DNA from: Spirochaetaceae bacterium
Lineage (GTDB): Bacteria; Spirochaetota; Spirochaetia; B11-G9
Reading direction: 5' to 3'
Length of the DNA: 64,000 bases
NCBI GenBank assembly: GCA_015493635.1
Contig: WGCU01000056.1
Coordinates: 26,802 to 90,801 of the forward strand
The notes beneath the pieces were generated by a model. The model saw nothing but the letters and a program-made list of their open reading frames with translations, was not told where the DNA came from and did not search any database. The position numbers and the translations under genes are program-made. Positions 26,280 through 35,642 of this stretch are shown here, one piece after another. Numbering within the stretch: the first letter of the stretch is position 1; each line of letters opens with the position of its first letter.

Positions 26280-27158
26280 ATGAAAAAGACCGTTGTATTG
26301 GTTATTTTGCTGGTGATGATTTTTATTCCTGTTTTCGGTCAGGACATAACGGTAACCTATGTGGATGGTGATATGACTGTCCAGGAAAATAACTCCTGGT
26401 ATGATGTTTTTTCAGGTGATGTACTGGAAGGAAACAGCACGGTAAAGGTTGGACCGGGCAGTGTGGCAGAATTTGAGATAGCAGGGAGCAAGATTATTCT
26501 CAATAAACCCGGGACTTATAAAATGGCGGAGCTTGTTTCAGCTTCCCGGAAAGCAGCTTCCTTCGGGAATCCTGTAAATTTAAAGAAATTTATTACGGGT
26601 CCTGACCGTGGGGTCACAAAGACTGCTGTAATGGGTGTCCGGGGAGCTCAGGCTGACAGCGGCAGCAGTGTAGAATGGCTTACGGAAGATAACATGGCCT
26701 TGTCCGACGCGAAGGATCTTATCGGTTCAGGTAAGTATGAAAAGGCTATTGATATCCTTAACGATAGTATTGATGATGCCTTTGATGAAGAACTTCCTGA
26801 ATATGATTTCTACATTGGGAAAAGCTACTATCTCCTTGGAGAACCGGGTAAGGCCCTTTCGTATCTGTCAAAGGTAGCGGGAGATCCCTCCGCGGATTAC
26901 TATCCAGATCTTGTTGTTCTTAAAGGAAATCTTTTCCTCGATTCCTTTGCCTATAATGACGCGTTAATACTTTTTGACAGGTACTTGAAGCAGGATAACA
27001 CTTCTGAAACTGCACAGCTTGTAGCGTTTCTTTCCGCGAAAGCCTACAGTGCTCTCGGTAAGAAAGATGAAGCACGGAACAAGCTGAAAATGGCAGTTTC
27101 TCTCGGTGTATCAAATGAAGTGGGAAAAACTGCCACGTCAATACTTGCGTCGTTTTAG
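26280..27158 (+). CDS. Secreted FecR-like protein with TPR repeats
   Basis: 292 residues. A signal peptide (VILLVMIFIPVFGQ) precedes a FecR-like segment (about 25-125) with the VTYVDGDMTVQ opening and TAVMGVRGAQA, then three or so tetratricopeptide repeats (about 140-290), visible as YEKAIDILNDSI, GKALSYLSKVA, YNDALILFDRYL and KDEARNKLKMA. It is likely a periplasmic scaffold that binds other proteins. Last gene of the envelope cluster and convergent with the flavoprotein genes. Confidence 0.85.
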   Translation: MKKTVVLVILLVMIFIPVFGQDITVTYVDGDMTVQENNSWYDVFSGDVLEGNSTVKVGPGSVAEFEIAGSKIILNKPGTYKMAELVSASRKAASFGNPVNLKKFITGPDRGVTKTAVMGVRGAQADSGSSVEWLTEDNMALSDAKDLIGSGKYEKAIDILNDSIDDAFDEELPEYDFYIGKSYYLLGEPGKALSYLSKVAGDPSADYYPDLVVLKGNLFLDSFAYNDALILFDRYLKQDNTSETAQLVAFLSAKAYSALGKKDEARNKLKMAVSLGVSNEVGKTATSILASF

Positions 27159-27163
27159 GGCGT

Positions 27164-28579
27164 CTATTTAGGGCTGTCTTTAATCTGCCACGATCCTGAA
27201 TGGCGGTACAGAATATCGTTTGTGTTTACTCCCTTTTCTTTAACCCATTGAATGAGTGCGTTTTGAAAGGTACTGGAAAGATCCATACCAAGACCGAGGT
27301 CGGTAAAACAGGTATAGTTGTACAGCTGATCCTGCACCCCGAAGTTCCATGCAGCATCAAGAAGCGGCAGAGGAGGTGAGTCAAGCTGGGGAGTAAGTGT
27401 TTTCCCCCAGGCTGGATCATCTTTGGCAAGCTCAAGCGAATGAAACTGCACCCGCTTTGTAGTGTTGTACTGTTCCTTTTTAACAAGCGTTCCTGTTTTC
27501 TTCTCAATGATAGCAAGAACATACTCGGCCACAGCAGGAGCTGAAGTTAATCCCGGAGAGCGGATACCGATGGCATTGATGAAATTGGAAGGATCACTGT
27601 AGTCTTCAATAATAAAGTCGTTGGTATCAGGCTGGGCACGGACACCGGCAAAGGTTTTGACCGTAAGATCGGTCCGTAATGTTGGAACAAGAATCTTTGT
27701 TTTTTCAATTATTTCCTGTAGCCCTTCGGGAGTGGTAAAAATATTGTCCCGTTCAGTATCAGCCATGTTGACAGCGGTAGGGCCAAGGAGTATATCTCCG
27801 GTTATGGTTTTGGAAACAAGAACACCCTTGGATGTTTTCGTCGGAGTGGGGAAAATAACCCGGTTGACATTGTACAATTTATTCGGTTCGAGGAGGATAT
27901 ATTCTCCCTTCCTCGGTGTAATGTGGTAGGTATCAATACCGGCCTTCCTGGAAATAACATCACCGAAAACCCCTGCCGCATTGACAATGAGCTTGGCGGA
28001 AATTTTCTCTTTCGTTGTTACAATGGTGGTAATCTCGGAACCGGTTTTTTCAAAATCCGTAACTTCCTGATCCAGAAAGGGGGTTACACCGTTCATAACT
28101 GCATTTCGGAAAAGAAAGTTTGAAACCTCCATGGGGCAGACAACGCCGGCTGTCGGTGCAAAGAGTGCTGCAACAGCGTCTTTACTGAGATTCGGTTCGT
28201 TTTTCCGCAGCTCATCCTGACCCCATATCACCAGGCCGGGAATGCCCCGTTTATCACCACGGGCTTTCTCTTCCTTAATTGTTTTTACCTGCTCTTCATT
28301 AAACGCAACAACGAGAGAACCCTCACGTTTCATCCGGAACCCTATTTCTTCATGCCACCGGTCGTAAAGCTTGTTACCCCGTACAACCAGTTTTCCTCTG
28401 AGCTGATCCTCTCTGTCGTCGTATCCGGCATGTAGAATACCGGAGTTTGCCTTGGTAGCACCCTGGGAAGGGGCATTGTATTTATCTATAAGCGCAACGC
28501 TCAGATTATATTTGCTGAGTTCATAGGCTATACCTGCACCGGTAATACCGGCTCCAATTACCGCAATATCATAGTTCAT
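27164..28579 (-). CDS. GlpA-like FAD-dependent dehydrogenase
   Basis: A 471-residue flavoprotein of the DAO superfamily, closest by motifs to anaerobic glycerol-3-phosphate dehydrogenase subunit A and L-2-hydroxyglutarate oxidases. The dinucleotide motif GAGITGAGIAYELS (residues 9-22), the TKANSGILHAGYD motif (about 43-55) and the C-terminal GIRSPGLTSAPA motif are present. The C-terminal extension lacks the cysteine-rich BFD-like [2Fe-2S] domain of E. coli GlpA. It is translated after, and overlaps by four bases, a second flavoprotein, as in the GlpA-like plus NirB-like pairs of anaerobes; the usual third DUF1667 gene is absent. Substrate not certain. Confidence 0.88.
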   Translation of the reverse strand: MNYDIAVIGAGITGAGIAYELSKYNLSVALIDKYNAPSQGATKANSGILHAGYDDREDQLRGKLVVRGNKLYDRWHEEIGFRMKREGSLVVAFNEEQVKTIKEEKARGDKRGIPGLVIWGQDELRKNEPNLSKDAVAALFAPTAGVVCPMEVSNFLFRNAVMNGVTPFLDQEVTDFEKTGSEITTIVTTKEKISAKLIVNAAGVFGDVISRKAGIDTYHITPRKGEYILLEPNKLYNVNRVIFPTPTKTSKGVLVSKTITGDILLGPTAVNMADTERDNIFTTPEGLQEIIEKTKILVPTLRTDLTVKTFAGVRAQPDTNDFIIEDYSDPSNFINAIGIRSPGLTSAPAVAEYVLAIIEKKTGTLVKKEQYNTTKRVQFHSLELAKDDPAWGKTLTPQLDSPPLPLLDAAWNFGVQDQLYNYTCFTDLGLGMDLSSTFQNALIQWVKEKGVNTNDILYRHSGSWQIKDSPK

Positions 28580-29463
28580 AGAATCCTCCCTGCCAGGTTA
28601 TAACCGTTTTCATACTGGTTAAGAAAATTAAAATTGGGTTTCCACGCATCCCCGGCAATATATACATCTGTAAAATCAGGATGCCGCTGGGTGGTATCAG
28701 TTCCAGCCTGCCATCTATCTATATCCCATTCAATACCAAGGAGCTCCCTCATCTTGTGTTCCATAATAAACTCACCATCCGTTGCAAGTGAATCTATGGC
28801 AAAGTACTGATTTTTGTTTTCCGGAGTACGGATTCTTATACCGCTTATGTGCTCGTCCCCTTCAAGACCGGTAACTTCAGCATAGGGAACAGCAGATTCA
28901 AAGCTGCTGTTGGAAAAGAGGATTGTTTCTATCCCTTTTTCCTGTGCAATGCGGCGGGTTTCTTCAGCATAGCTGGACTCTCCAATAATTGCGAGCTTCT
29001 CTCCCGGTATAAAATCATATCTGGTAAGCATCTCCGCTGTCTGATAGGTGGAAAATGTTCCCGCACCCCTGAAACCCGGAAGCAGCCGGCGGCCGTAAAC
29101 GGCTTGTACTCCTCCGGTAGCTATAACCAGGTTACGATATGAGACGGTAAGATTTTCTCTACCGTTATCATTAATAATGATTCGGTGATTTTCGAAATCG
29201 GTTCCTATAAGGCGGCTGCCTAAAGAGATAACAGACTCAGGGCGTTTAGTCTCAAGAAGATGCGTTTTAAACCCGGTTCCGCTGACAGCGGAACGGAACA
29301 TGGCTGACGTCTGTTTTATAAAAGGCATAAACGATACTGTGTAGAGCAGCTCGTCTCTCCCCTCAAACAGCATGACATTCTTTTGCCCCTCATGTAAAAG
29401 CCTGTCAAGAACGCCAATCCCTGCGGGCCCTCCCCCGATAATACAATAGTCATATGATTTCAT
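28576..29463 (-). CDS. FAD-dependent pyridine-nucleotide-disulfide-type oxidoreductase
   Basis: 295 residues with a FAD-binding motif GGGPAGIGVLDRLL (residues 10-23), a second dinucleotide motif IGESSYAEETRR (about 148-160) for NAD(P), and the terminal FAD motif DVYIAGDAW (about 268). It is shorter than the typical 400-residue partner of GlpA-like proteins and has no cysteine pair for disulfide chemistry. First gene of the pair; a GAGGT Shine-Dalgarno precedes the ATG. Probably hands electrons between the dehydrogenase partner and a nucleotide cofactor. Confidence 0.85.
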   Translation of the reverse strand: MKSYDYCIIGGGPAGIGVLDRLLHEGQKNVMLFEGRDELLYTVSFMPFIKQTSAMFRSAVSGTGFKTHLLETKRPESVISLGSRLIGTDFENHRIIINDNGRENLTVSYRNLVIATGGVQAVYGRRLLPGFRGAGTFSTYQTAEMLTRYDFIPGEKLAIIGESSYAEETRRIAQEKGIETILFSNSSFESAVPYAEVTGLEGDEHISGIRIRTPENKNQYFAIDSLATDGEFIMEHKMRELLGIEWDIDRWQAGTDTTQRHPDFTDVYIAGDAWKPNFNFLNQYENGYNLAGRIL

Positions 29464-29577
29464 TTGTCTACCTCAACATATAATATACTAAAAAGATCAA
29501 AAAGAAACAATTTAGATCAATTATATACCTGTCCTGGTATATAGTCAACAGAGCATTTTGAGCTTTTCTTGGTCTAC

Positions 29578-29606
29578 TTGAAAAAAATGGTGTAACACTC
29601 TACTAT
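29578..29606 (+). promoter_or_regulatory. Promoter of a small orphan gene
   Basis: TTGAAA (29578-29583), 17-base spacer, TACTAT (29601-29606). The start point would fall just before the AGGAGG that precedes the next ATG, giving a leader of about 14 bases. Confidence 0.5.
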
Positions 29607-29626
29607 ACCGGCAGGAGGATCTACTT

Positions 29627-29914
29627 ATGATTACACAGGTTGCTCATTTCTATGTGAAAGTTAAAAATGATCTCGGAAAGGCGTTCCGTGATTTTTTCCC
29701 ACATATGTCGTCAAACTATATAAAAATGGCAAAGCTTTTTGATAAGGACAAGCGGTATCCCGTTCTTGCTATCGAAAAGGTCACGGTCTTTACAAAGGAT
29801 GGGGCAGAGGTTGAATCGGCACGGTTTCTGGTTCCTTCAGAAAACAAAAACTTTATATGGATTCAGTCGGAACTCTTTGAATATGACGGGTTTTCTGAAG
29901 ATCTAAAAAAATAG
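29627..29914 (+). CDS. Small conserved-looking protein of unknown function
   Basis: 95 residues, cytoplasmic, rich in lysine and aromatic residues, no cysteine, no recognised family. AGGAGG lies eight bases before the ATG and a good promoter lies just upstream, so it is very likely expressed. Isolated between two minus-strand units. Confidence 0.75.
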   Translation: MITQVAHFYVKVKNDLGKAFRDFFPHMSSNYIKMAKLFDKDKRYPVLAIEKVTVFTKDGAEVESARFLVPSENKNFIWIQSELFEYDGFSEDLKK

Positions 29915-29922
29915 TATTTATG

Positions 29923-30345
29923 CTATGTTTTCGTTTGCCGCTGCTTTTTTCTCCGGTTTTTTCTACGGGGAGGAATAAATAGAAAAGACAGGATGACGAG
30001 CAGGGCAAATCCCGCATAGAGAAGTGTAAAGAAGATAGGCGGAAAATCGTAGAAGATAATTTTACGTATCAGTTGTCCGATAAACGATATCTGTGTGTTT
30101 ACGTACTGGCCTGCTTCTGTACGCAGGGTGTACTCCAGGGATGTTAAGGGACATATCATGCCGATGAATACCTCAAAAGCAACGAAAAAAGAGGCTGCCA
30201 GGTGAACTATCCTGAAGGGCATATTACGTATCCACTGCCACTTGAAGACACCCCCTAGAAGTATGAGTAATTCACCTCCAACGGTGAAGAGTACGTACAA
30301 GAGGTGAATAAAAACAACAATATCAGCAAGATTACCCGGTTTCAT
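29923..30345 (-). CDS. DUF2784 inner-membrane protein
   Basis: 140 residues with four hydrophobic segments. The family pattern is visible: VVFIHLLYVLFTVGGELLIL, an RNMPFRIVHL link, a CPLTSLEY motif and a strongly basic C-terminal tail. The function of DUF2784 is unknown. Its start overlaps the hflX stop as ATGA. Confidence 0.85.
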   Translation of the reverse strand: MKPGNLADIVVFIHLLYVLFTVGGELLILLGGVFKWQWIRNMPFRIVHLAASFFVAFEVFIGMICPLTSLEYTLRTEAGQYVNTQISFIGQLIRKIIFYDFPPIFFTLLYAGFALLVILSFLFIPPRRKNRRKKQRQTKT

Positions 30346-31637
30346 ATCATACCCCCTTCGAGAATTTTATGAAGTCTGCTGCTTGTCTGCAGAGAGACGT
30401 GGGCACGTATCTCTATGGAAGATTCCACCCATTTTTGTTCAATAATCTGCCCTTTCCGGTGCAGGAGAGCGACAAGATCGTATCTGTCATGGGGAATGGT
30501 GAAGATTTCCGTTATTCCTGATTCATTGAAGACCTTTTCAACGGCTCTGTACAGTTCTTCGGTCCCTTCTCCGGTTCTGGATGAGATAAAAACAGCACCG
30601 TGATATTCCTCTTTTAACCCCTCCACAAGAAAAGTATCCGAGACAAGATCAATTTTATTAAAAACAAAAATAACCGGTTTCCCTGATGCTTCAAGCTCGT
30701 TCAGGACGGACCGGGTTGTTTTTATCTGCTGTCTGAACTCCGGATCGGATGTATCAACAACATGAAGAAGAAAATTTGCAAGAACCGCTTCTTCAAGGGT
30801 CGATTTGAACGCATCAATAAGATTGTGAGGCAGTTTCCGGATGAACCCGACAGTATCGGTCAGCAGTACTTCTTTCCCTCCTGGAAGGATGACTTTCCGG
30901 GTCGTGGGGTCAAGGGTCGCAAAAAGTTTATCTTCCACGTATGTCTCTGCCCGGGTAAGGATGTTCAGCAACGAGGATTTACCGGCGTTGGTATAACCCA
31001 CAAGGGCTCCGGTAGGGAGAGGGATCTCTCTTCTCTTTTTACGCATGGTATCCCGATGGCTTTTAACCTTTTTAAGCTCTTTTTTCAAGCGGGTAATTTT
31101 TTGGAGGACAAGCCTCCTGTCTACCTCAAGCTGGGTTTCCCCCTCTCCTCTTGTTCCTTTTGCTCCCCCTTTCTGCCGGGAAAGATGGGTCCATGCTCTC
31201 GTTAATCGGGGCAGGGAATACACCATCCGTGCCAGGGCTACCTGAAGAACCGCTTCCCGGGTGGATGCCCGCTTTGCAAATATTTCCAGAATAACCTCTC
31301 TGCGGTCTATAACGCACAATTTGGTCATGCGCTCCCAGTTACGCTGCTGTGCGGGGGTAAGATCATCATCAAAAATAATAATATCCGCCTCTTTATTTTC
31401 AGCAAGAATACGTATTTCCTGTGCTTTCCCTTCCCCTGTCAGATACTTCTGTTTTGGAGCCTTTAAAGGGACGATGAGGGATGCAACGGTTTCCACTTCC
31501 ATGGTATCAGCAAGCCGTCCAAGTTCTTCAAGATGAGAGGCAGCTTCCTTATCCCGGATGTCAGGGTATTTGATTGTTACGAGTAATGCTTTATCAGGAT
31601 GTATACTATCCTCATCATATTGAAAAAAATTATTCAT
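30342..31637 (-). CDS. hflX: Ribosome-associated GTPase HflX
   Basis: A 431-residue GTPase that splits stalled or heat-damaged 70S ribosomes. The N-terminal HflX domain has the glycine-rich region near GKAQEIR; the G domain carries G1 GYTNAGKSSL (about 204-213), G3 DTVGF and G4 NKID. A linker helix rich in lysine precedes the G domain, as in the family. Candidate Shine-Dalgarno sequences (AAGGG and GAGGAG) precede the ATG. Coupled to the downstream membrane-protein gene. Confidence 0.96.
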   Translation of the reverse strand: MNNFFQYDEDSIHPDKALLVTIKYPDIRDKEAASHLEELGRLADTMEVETVASLIVPLKAPKQKYLTGEGKAQEIRILAENKEADIIIFDDDLTPAQQRNWERMTKLCVIDRREVILEIFAKRASTREAVLQVALARMVYSLPRLTRAWTHLSRQKGGAKGTRGEGETQLEVDRRLVLQKITRLKKELKKVKSHRDTMRKKRREIPLPTGALVGYTNAGKSSLLNILTRAETYVEDKLFATLDPTTRKVILPGGKEVLLTDTVGFIRKLPHNLIDAFKSTLEEAVLANFLLHVVDTSDPEFRQQIKTTRSVLNELEASGKPVIFVFNKIDLVSDTFLVEGLKEEYHGAVFISSRTGEGTEELYRAVEKVFNESGITEIFTIPHDRYDLVALLHRKGQIIEQKWVESSIEIRAHVSLQTSSRLHKILEGGMI

Positions 31638-31696
31638 ACCCTTAAAATACTCCTCATGATGATCCTGTGTCCACCTTTTTACACAGAAGAGCCGGT

Positions 31697-31885
31697 ATGA
31701 ACAATCCTGCCCGTGCTCCTGATTGTTTAAAATGTATTCACTTTTCCGTTACCTGGGATGCCCGTTTCCCGAGAAGCTGCAAACTGTTCGGTGTAAAATC
31801 AAGAACCCTGCCGTCAATTGCCGTTTTCCAGGCTACCGGCAGCCATTGCCCCTCGTTTAAAAGGTCTCCCCGAATCAGGGATTGA
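31697..31885 (+). CDS. Small cysteine-containing protein, probable zinc-binding
   Basis: 62 residues from the internal ATG. The pattern CLKCIHFSVTWD followed by FPRSCKLFGVKS and TGSHCPSF matches a widespread small uncharacterised bacterial family; the four cysteines could bind zinc. The end overlaps by 11 bases the convergent exonuclease gene. The Shine-Dalgarno is poor. Coding status rests on the conserved motif as I remember it, not on a search. Confidence 0.65.
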   Translation: MNNPARAPDCLKCIHFSVTWDARFPRSCKLFGVKSRTLPSIAVFQATGSHCPSFKRSPRIRD

Positions 31886-33350
31886 TTGTTTCTTTTCCAT
31901 CAAAGCTTAAAATTTCTTTCTGAAGAAAATCAGCATACACGTCCAGCTGTTTTAAAAGTACCTTCTCCCTGCTCCCAATGTCACGGTTTGTCATATTTTC
32001 CCGTATTTTCCGCCTGAAGAAGTCAAAATCATTTATCATATTGCCCGGAGGGAAAAGAATTCTCCCGGCACAGAAACTTTTCCACTGTTTTTCTGTTTCT
32101 TTGTCCATCTGTTCGGGGAAATTCCTGCACCTGAATCGCCAGAACATCTCCGGTATTCTCTGGTCCTGAAATGAAAGGTTAAGGGAAAAGAGTTTATCGG
32201 GAGGGGTGGTGTGAATTACTGCAAAGGATTTTTTATCTTTGTCACTGAAAAACCCTCCAGAGTAAATTTGAAGCTCCGGATCTGTTTCAGCTGTCCTCCG
32301 GTTTTCATCTCTCTGAAAAACTTTGAGAATCTTCTGGGTTAAGAGAGGTTCTTTATTCAGAATGCTGCTGTGATGCAGGCATTCTTTTCTGTCAATTCCC
32401 AGCCTGTCTGCAGTCCGGTCATCCAGGGTAGGCAGAGGTGAAAGAACCGGACATTTATTGGTGTGAAGCTTTACTATGGGGATTTGATCTTCCGGTGTTA
32501 ATTCGGCCCTCGGTGTAAAAACTCTTTTCCGTATCTCCTCCGGTGAAAGCGTAAGGATATTTTCCGGATTTTTCCGCAGATCGAAGCAATAGACCAAATT
32601 GGGGTTTCCCGGATCTGTTGCAAGGGGAGCCACGATGGAGGTACATCCTTTTTTAGAGGTAAAAACAGCTGATGTGTAAAGTACAGGATCCTTCGTGTGG
32701 AGACTAATGAGGGATCTGACACTTGATTTTGACCGGTGGTGAAAAATGTAACTGAAAAGCCGCGGCTGTTTTTCATGAACAAGACGGGCCATATCTATGG
32801 TTGCGTATACGTCTGACAGTGCATCATGTGCATGTGTATGACTGATGTTGTTCGCTTTTGTCAGCTCTTCAAGTTTGAAAGAGGGGGTACCGTTCTCTTT
32901 TGTGACCCACGTGATCCCTTCCGGCCGGAGGTCATGGGCAGCCCGTACAAGATCTATAATATCCCACCGTGACCCTCCGTTGGCCCATTCCCGTTCATAG
33001 GGATCGATAAAGTTGCGGTAAAAAAGATTGCGGATAAACTCATCATCAAAATTAAGGTTGTTGTACCCCGTTACACACGTCCCGGGAACCGAAAACTCCT
33101 TCTGTATTTTTTTAGCGAATTCGTATTCACTTATTCCCTTTTTAAGGGTATCTTCCGGAGTGATACCTGTTACAAGACATGCCTTGGGATCCGGAACATA
33201 ATCAGCTGTTATTCTGTTGTATATAACGAGAGGTTCTCCGATTACTTCAAATTTATCGTTTGTCCGAATCCCCGCAAACTGAGCTATCCGGTCAAGCTGC
33301 GGGTTCAAGCCGAAGGTTTCCAGGTCATACCAGTAGATTGTCTGTGTCAT
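31875..33350 (-). CDS. sbcB: Exodeoxyribonuclease I
   Basis: A 3'-5' single-strand DNA exonuclease of the DEDD superfamily used in recombination and mismatch repair. From the ATG at 33350 the protein is 491 residues (E. coli 475) and begins with the Exo I motif YWYDLETFGLNP; NNLNFDDEF and HDALSDVYAT follow as the second and third acidic motifs. The longer frame adds 48 hydrophobic residues that cover the ychF start and are rejected. No Shine-Dalgarno; a TATCAT -10 ends six bases before the ATG, though the -35 is weak. Confidence 0.95.
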   Translation of the reverse strand: MTQTIYWYDLETFGLNPQLDRIAQFAGIRTNDKFEVIGEPLVIYNRITADYVPDPKACLVTGITPEDTLKKGISEYEFAKKIQKEFSVPGTCVTGYNNLNFDDEFIRNLFYRNFIDPYEREWANGGSRWDIIDLVRAAHDLRPEGITWVTKENGTPSFKLEELTKANNISHTHAHDALSDVYATIDMARLVHEKQPRLFSYIFHHRSKSSVRSLISLHTKDPVLYTSAVFTSKKGCTSIVAPLATDPGNPNLVYCFDLRKNPENILTLSPEEIRKRVFTPRAELTPEDQIPIVKLHTNKCPVLSPLPTLDDRTADRLGIDRKECLHHSSILNKEPLLTQKILKVFQRDENRRTAETDPELQIYSGGFFSDKDKKSFAVIHTTPPDKLFSLNLSFQDQRIPEMFWRFRCRNFPEQMDKETEKQWKSFCAGRILFPPGNMINDFDFFRRKIRENMTNRDIGSREKVLLKQLDVYADFLQKEILSFDGKETINP

Positions 33351-33366
33351 GGTTCTATGATATACT
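33338..33366 (+). promoter_or_regulatory. Promoter of ychF, overlapping the sbcB promoter
   Basis: TTGTCT (33338-33343), 17-base spacer, TATACT (33361-33366). Expected start near 33373, leader about 30 bases with an AAAGG site before the ATG. The minus-strand sbcB -10 (33362-33357) shares two bases with this -10, so the divergent promoters should exclude each other. Confidence 0.55.
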
Positions 33367-33403
33367 AAAACGTGAAAAAAAAGAAACATAAAAGGTACAT
33401 AAA

Positions 33404-34513
33404 ATGGGATTGAATTGCGGAATAGTAGGACTCCCCAATGTAGGTAAGTCAACAATTTTCTCTGCCATGACAGCAGCACCGGCTGAAGCGGCAAATTATC
33501 CGTTCTGTACGATAGAGCCGAATGTCGGAATCGTAAGTGTGCCGGATGAACGGCTTAAAAAAATAACGGAAATCATTCCAACGAAGAAAGTAATACCTGC
33601 TGTTGTTGAGTTTGTTGATATTGCGGGACTCGTTGAAGGTGCGTCAAAGGGGGAAGGGCTTGGAAACAAGTTCCTTTCCCATATTCGGAATGTCGGTGTT
33701 ATTGTCCATGTGGTCCGGTGTTTTGATGACGATGATGTTGTCCATGTAGCCAACACGGTAAATCCGGCCTCTGATATTGAAACAATCAATATAGAGCTCG
33801 CTCTTGCGGATTTGGAGACTGTTGAAAAACGCAGGGAAAAAACTCTGAAAAACCTCCGTGCCGGCAACAAGGAGGCGGTTAAAAAACTTAATGCTGTTCT
33901 CCCGCTGCTGGAAACCCTCAGCAGTACGCTTTCCGAAGGGAAACCGGCCCGTTCGGTGGATTTTACCCCTGAACAACTGAATCTTATCTACGATCTTCAG
34001 CTTATTACCCTGAAAAAACAGCTGTACGTGTGTAATATTGATGAAGATTCCATTGAAGCCGGGAACCCGTATGTGGATACAGTACAGCGTATCGCCGGTG
34101 AAGAAGGAGCTGAAGTTGTTGTTATCTGCGGGAAACTTGAATCGGAAATTGCAGCTCTGGAAACCCCCGAAGAAAAACAGGAGTTTATGGAAGCTTCTGG
34201 TCTGAAGGTATCCGGAATGGATACCCTTGTCCACGCGGGATACAGGATGCTGGGTTTACGGACCTTTTTTACCGCCGGTGCCGATGAAAACAGAGCATGG
34301 ACGTTCCATGAAGGGGACAAAGCGCCCCAGGCGGCGGGGGTAATTCATACAGATTTTGAAAAGGGTTTTATAAAGGCGGAGGTGTATCACTGCTCTGATC
34401 TTTTTGCCCTTGGTTCGGAACAGAAGGTAAAAGAATCGGGCAAACTGCGAATAGAGGGCAAAGAATACCTCGTCCAGGATGGCGATGTCATGCACTTCCG
34501 GTTTAACGTATAG
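33404..34513 (+). CDS. ychF: YchF, Obg-family ATPase
   Basis: A 369-residue translation-linked ATPase of the Obg superfamily. G1 is GLPNVGKST (residues 9-17), G3 DIAGLVEGAS, and the G4 motif is NIDE in place of NKxD, which is the change that gives YchF its preference for ATP. A coiled-coil insert (about 145-190) and a C-terminal TGS domain (about 280-369) are present. Length fits the family exactly. Confidence 0.97.
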   Translation: MGLNCGIVGLPNVGKSTIFSAMTAAPAEAANYPFCTIEPNVGIVSVPDERLKKITEIIPTKKVIPAVVEFVDIAGLVEGASKGEGLGNKFLSHIRNVGVIVHVVRCFDDDDVVHVANTVNPASDIETINIELALADLETVEKRREKTLKNLRAGNKEAVKKLNAVLPLLETLSSTLSEGKPARSVDFTPEQLNLIYDLQLITLKKQLYVCNIDEDSIEAGNPYVDTVQRIAGEEGAEVVVICGKLESEIAALETPEEKQEFMEASGLKVSGMDTLVHAGYRMLGLRTFFTAGADENRAWTFHEGDKAPQAAGVIHTDFEKGFIKAEVYHCSDLFALGSEQKVKESGKLRIEGKEYLVQDGDVMHFRFNV

Positions 34514-34538
34514 TATGTAAGATAAGGAGCACTGTGCA

Positions 34539-35642
34539 ATGGTTTATAGAGAGTATGGAAATACAGGACTGAAGGTCTCTGTGCTGGGTTTCGGCGGTAT
34601 GAGGTTTGGTGATCCTGAGGATCATGACACATCTGCGGAAATGCTGCTTCACGCCTTAAAGAAAGGCATTACCTATTTTGATACTGCTCCCGGATACTGC
34701 GGCGATAATTCTGAAATTATATTCGGAAAAGCTATAAAGGAAATGAAAAAAACAGGGATCCCTTTTTATGTTTCCACAAAATCGAACAAGCCGAAGGGAT
34801 CTGATCTGCGCCGGGATCTGGAAAACTCCCTTAAACGGCTTAATCTGGAAAGAATAGATTTTTACAACTGCTGGTATGTTCTTACTCTGGATGACTGGGA
34901 GGGAAGAAAGAGGGGAGGGGCAGTCGCGGAAATACTGAAGGCACAGGAAGAAGGACTTATACGGTTCCCTGTCTTTTCAACCCACCTGCCGGGAAATGAA
35001 ATACGGAATGTTATAGAAGAGGGGTATTTCCGCGGGGTTACCCTGGGATACTCGGCAATAAATTCTCCCTACCGTGAAGACGGAATAAAGGCTGCGGCAG
35101 AACATAATATGGGAGTCGTTGTTATGAATCCTCTCGGCGGAGGGACGATTATCCAGAATGAGGAGACGTTCAGTTTTTTAAAGGTTAAAGAGAATCAAAC
35201 CATTCTCGAAGGGGCCCTTCATTTCCTTCTCCTTGACCCCCGGATAACAGTCCGTCTTGTCGGGTTCCGGAACTTGAACGATATCGATACCGCCGTTAGT
35301 GCTGTTGATTCTTTTGTGCCCTACAGTGAGGCCGAGTTAGCCGGTATCCGGGGACATGTTGAAAGTGATTTTAACAGTCTGTGCACAACCTGCATGTACT
35401 GCAATGTCTGCCCTGTTGATATACCGGTATGGAAGTTTGTTGAAACGGCAAACGGACTCTTCTTCAATACTGATGAAAAGCTTTCCGACCGGTTGAAGTG
35501 GCACTGGGGTACTGATATTTCAGTTCTTGACCGGTGCACCGAGTGCCGGAAATGTGAGGCGGCATGTACCCAGCATCTTCCCATTCTCCAGCGGTTTGAA
35601 CAGCTGAAAACACATATAAAAATGGAAAATCAGGGTGGATAG
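34539..35642 (+). CDS. Aldo/keto reductase with C-terminal ferredoxin domain
   Basis: 367 residues. An AKR barrel (about 1-275) contains FDTAPGY and the KS motif STKSNKPKG, with the expected Asp/Tyr/Lys region. A C-terminal iron-sulfur domain carries CTTCMYCNVCPV (about 285) and CTECRKCEAACTQ (about 332), enough for two [4Fe-4S] clusters. This arrangement is common in anaerobes and its substrates are unknown. AAGGAG precedes the ATG. It overlaps the next gene by eight bases. Confidence 0.93.
   Translation: MVYREYGNTGLKVSVLGFGGMRFGDPEDHDTSAEMLLHALKKGITYFDTAPGYCGDNSEIIFGKAIKEMKKTGIPFYVSTKSNKPKGSDLRRDLENSLKRLNLERIDFYNCWYVLTLDDWEGRKRGGAVAEILKAQEEGLIRFPVFSTHLPGNEIRNVIEEGYFRGVTLGYSAINSPYREDGIKAAAEHNMGVVVMNPLGGGTIIQNEETFSFLKVKENQTILEGALHFLLLDPRITVRLVGFRNLNDIDTAVSAVDSFVPYSEAELAGIRGHVESDFNSLCTTCMYCNVCPVDIPVWKFVETANGLFFNTDEKLSDRLKWHWGTDISVLDRCTECRKCEAACTQHLPILQRFEQLKTHIKMENQGG

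Noticed and set aside
31875..33494. N-terminal extension of exonuclease I by 48 residues
   Set aside because: The extension is antisense to the ychF start and hydrophobic; the family begins at the YWYDLETFG motif.
33644..34234. A 196-codon frame antisense to ychF
   Set aside because: Lies wholly within a conserved gene and has no start signal.
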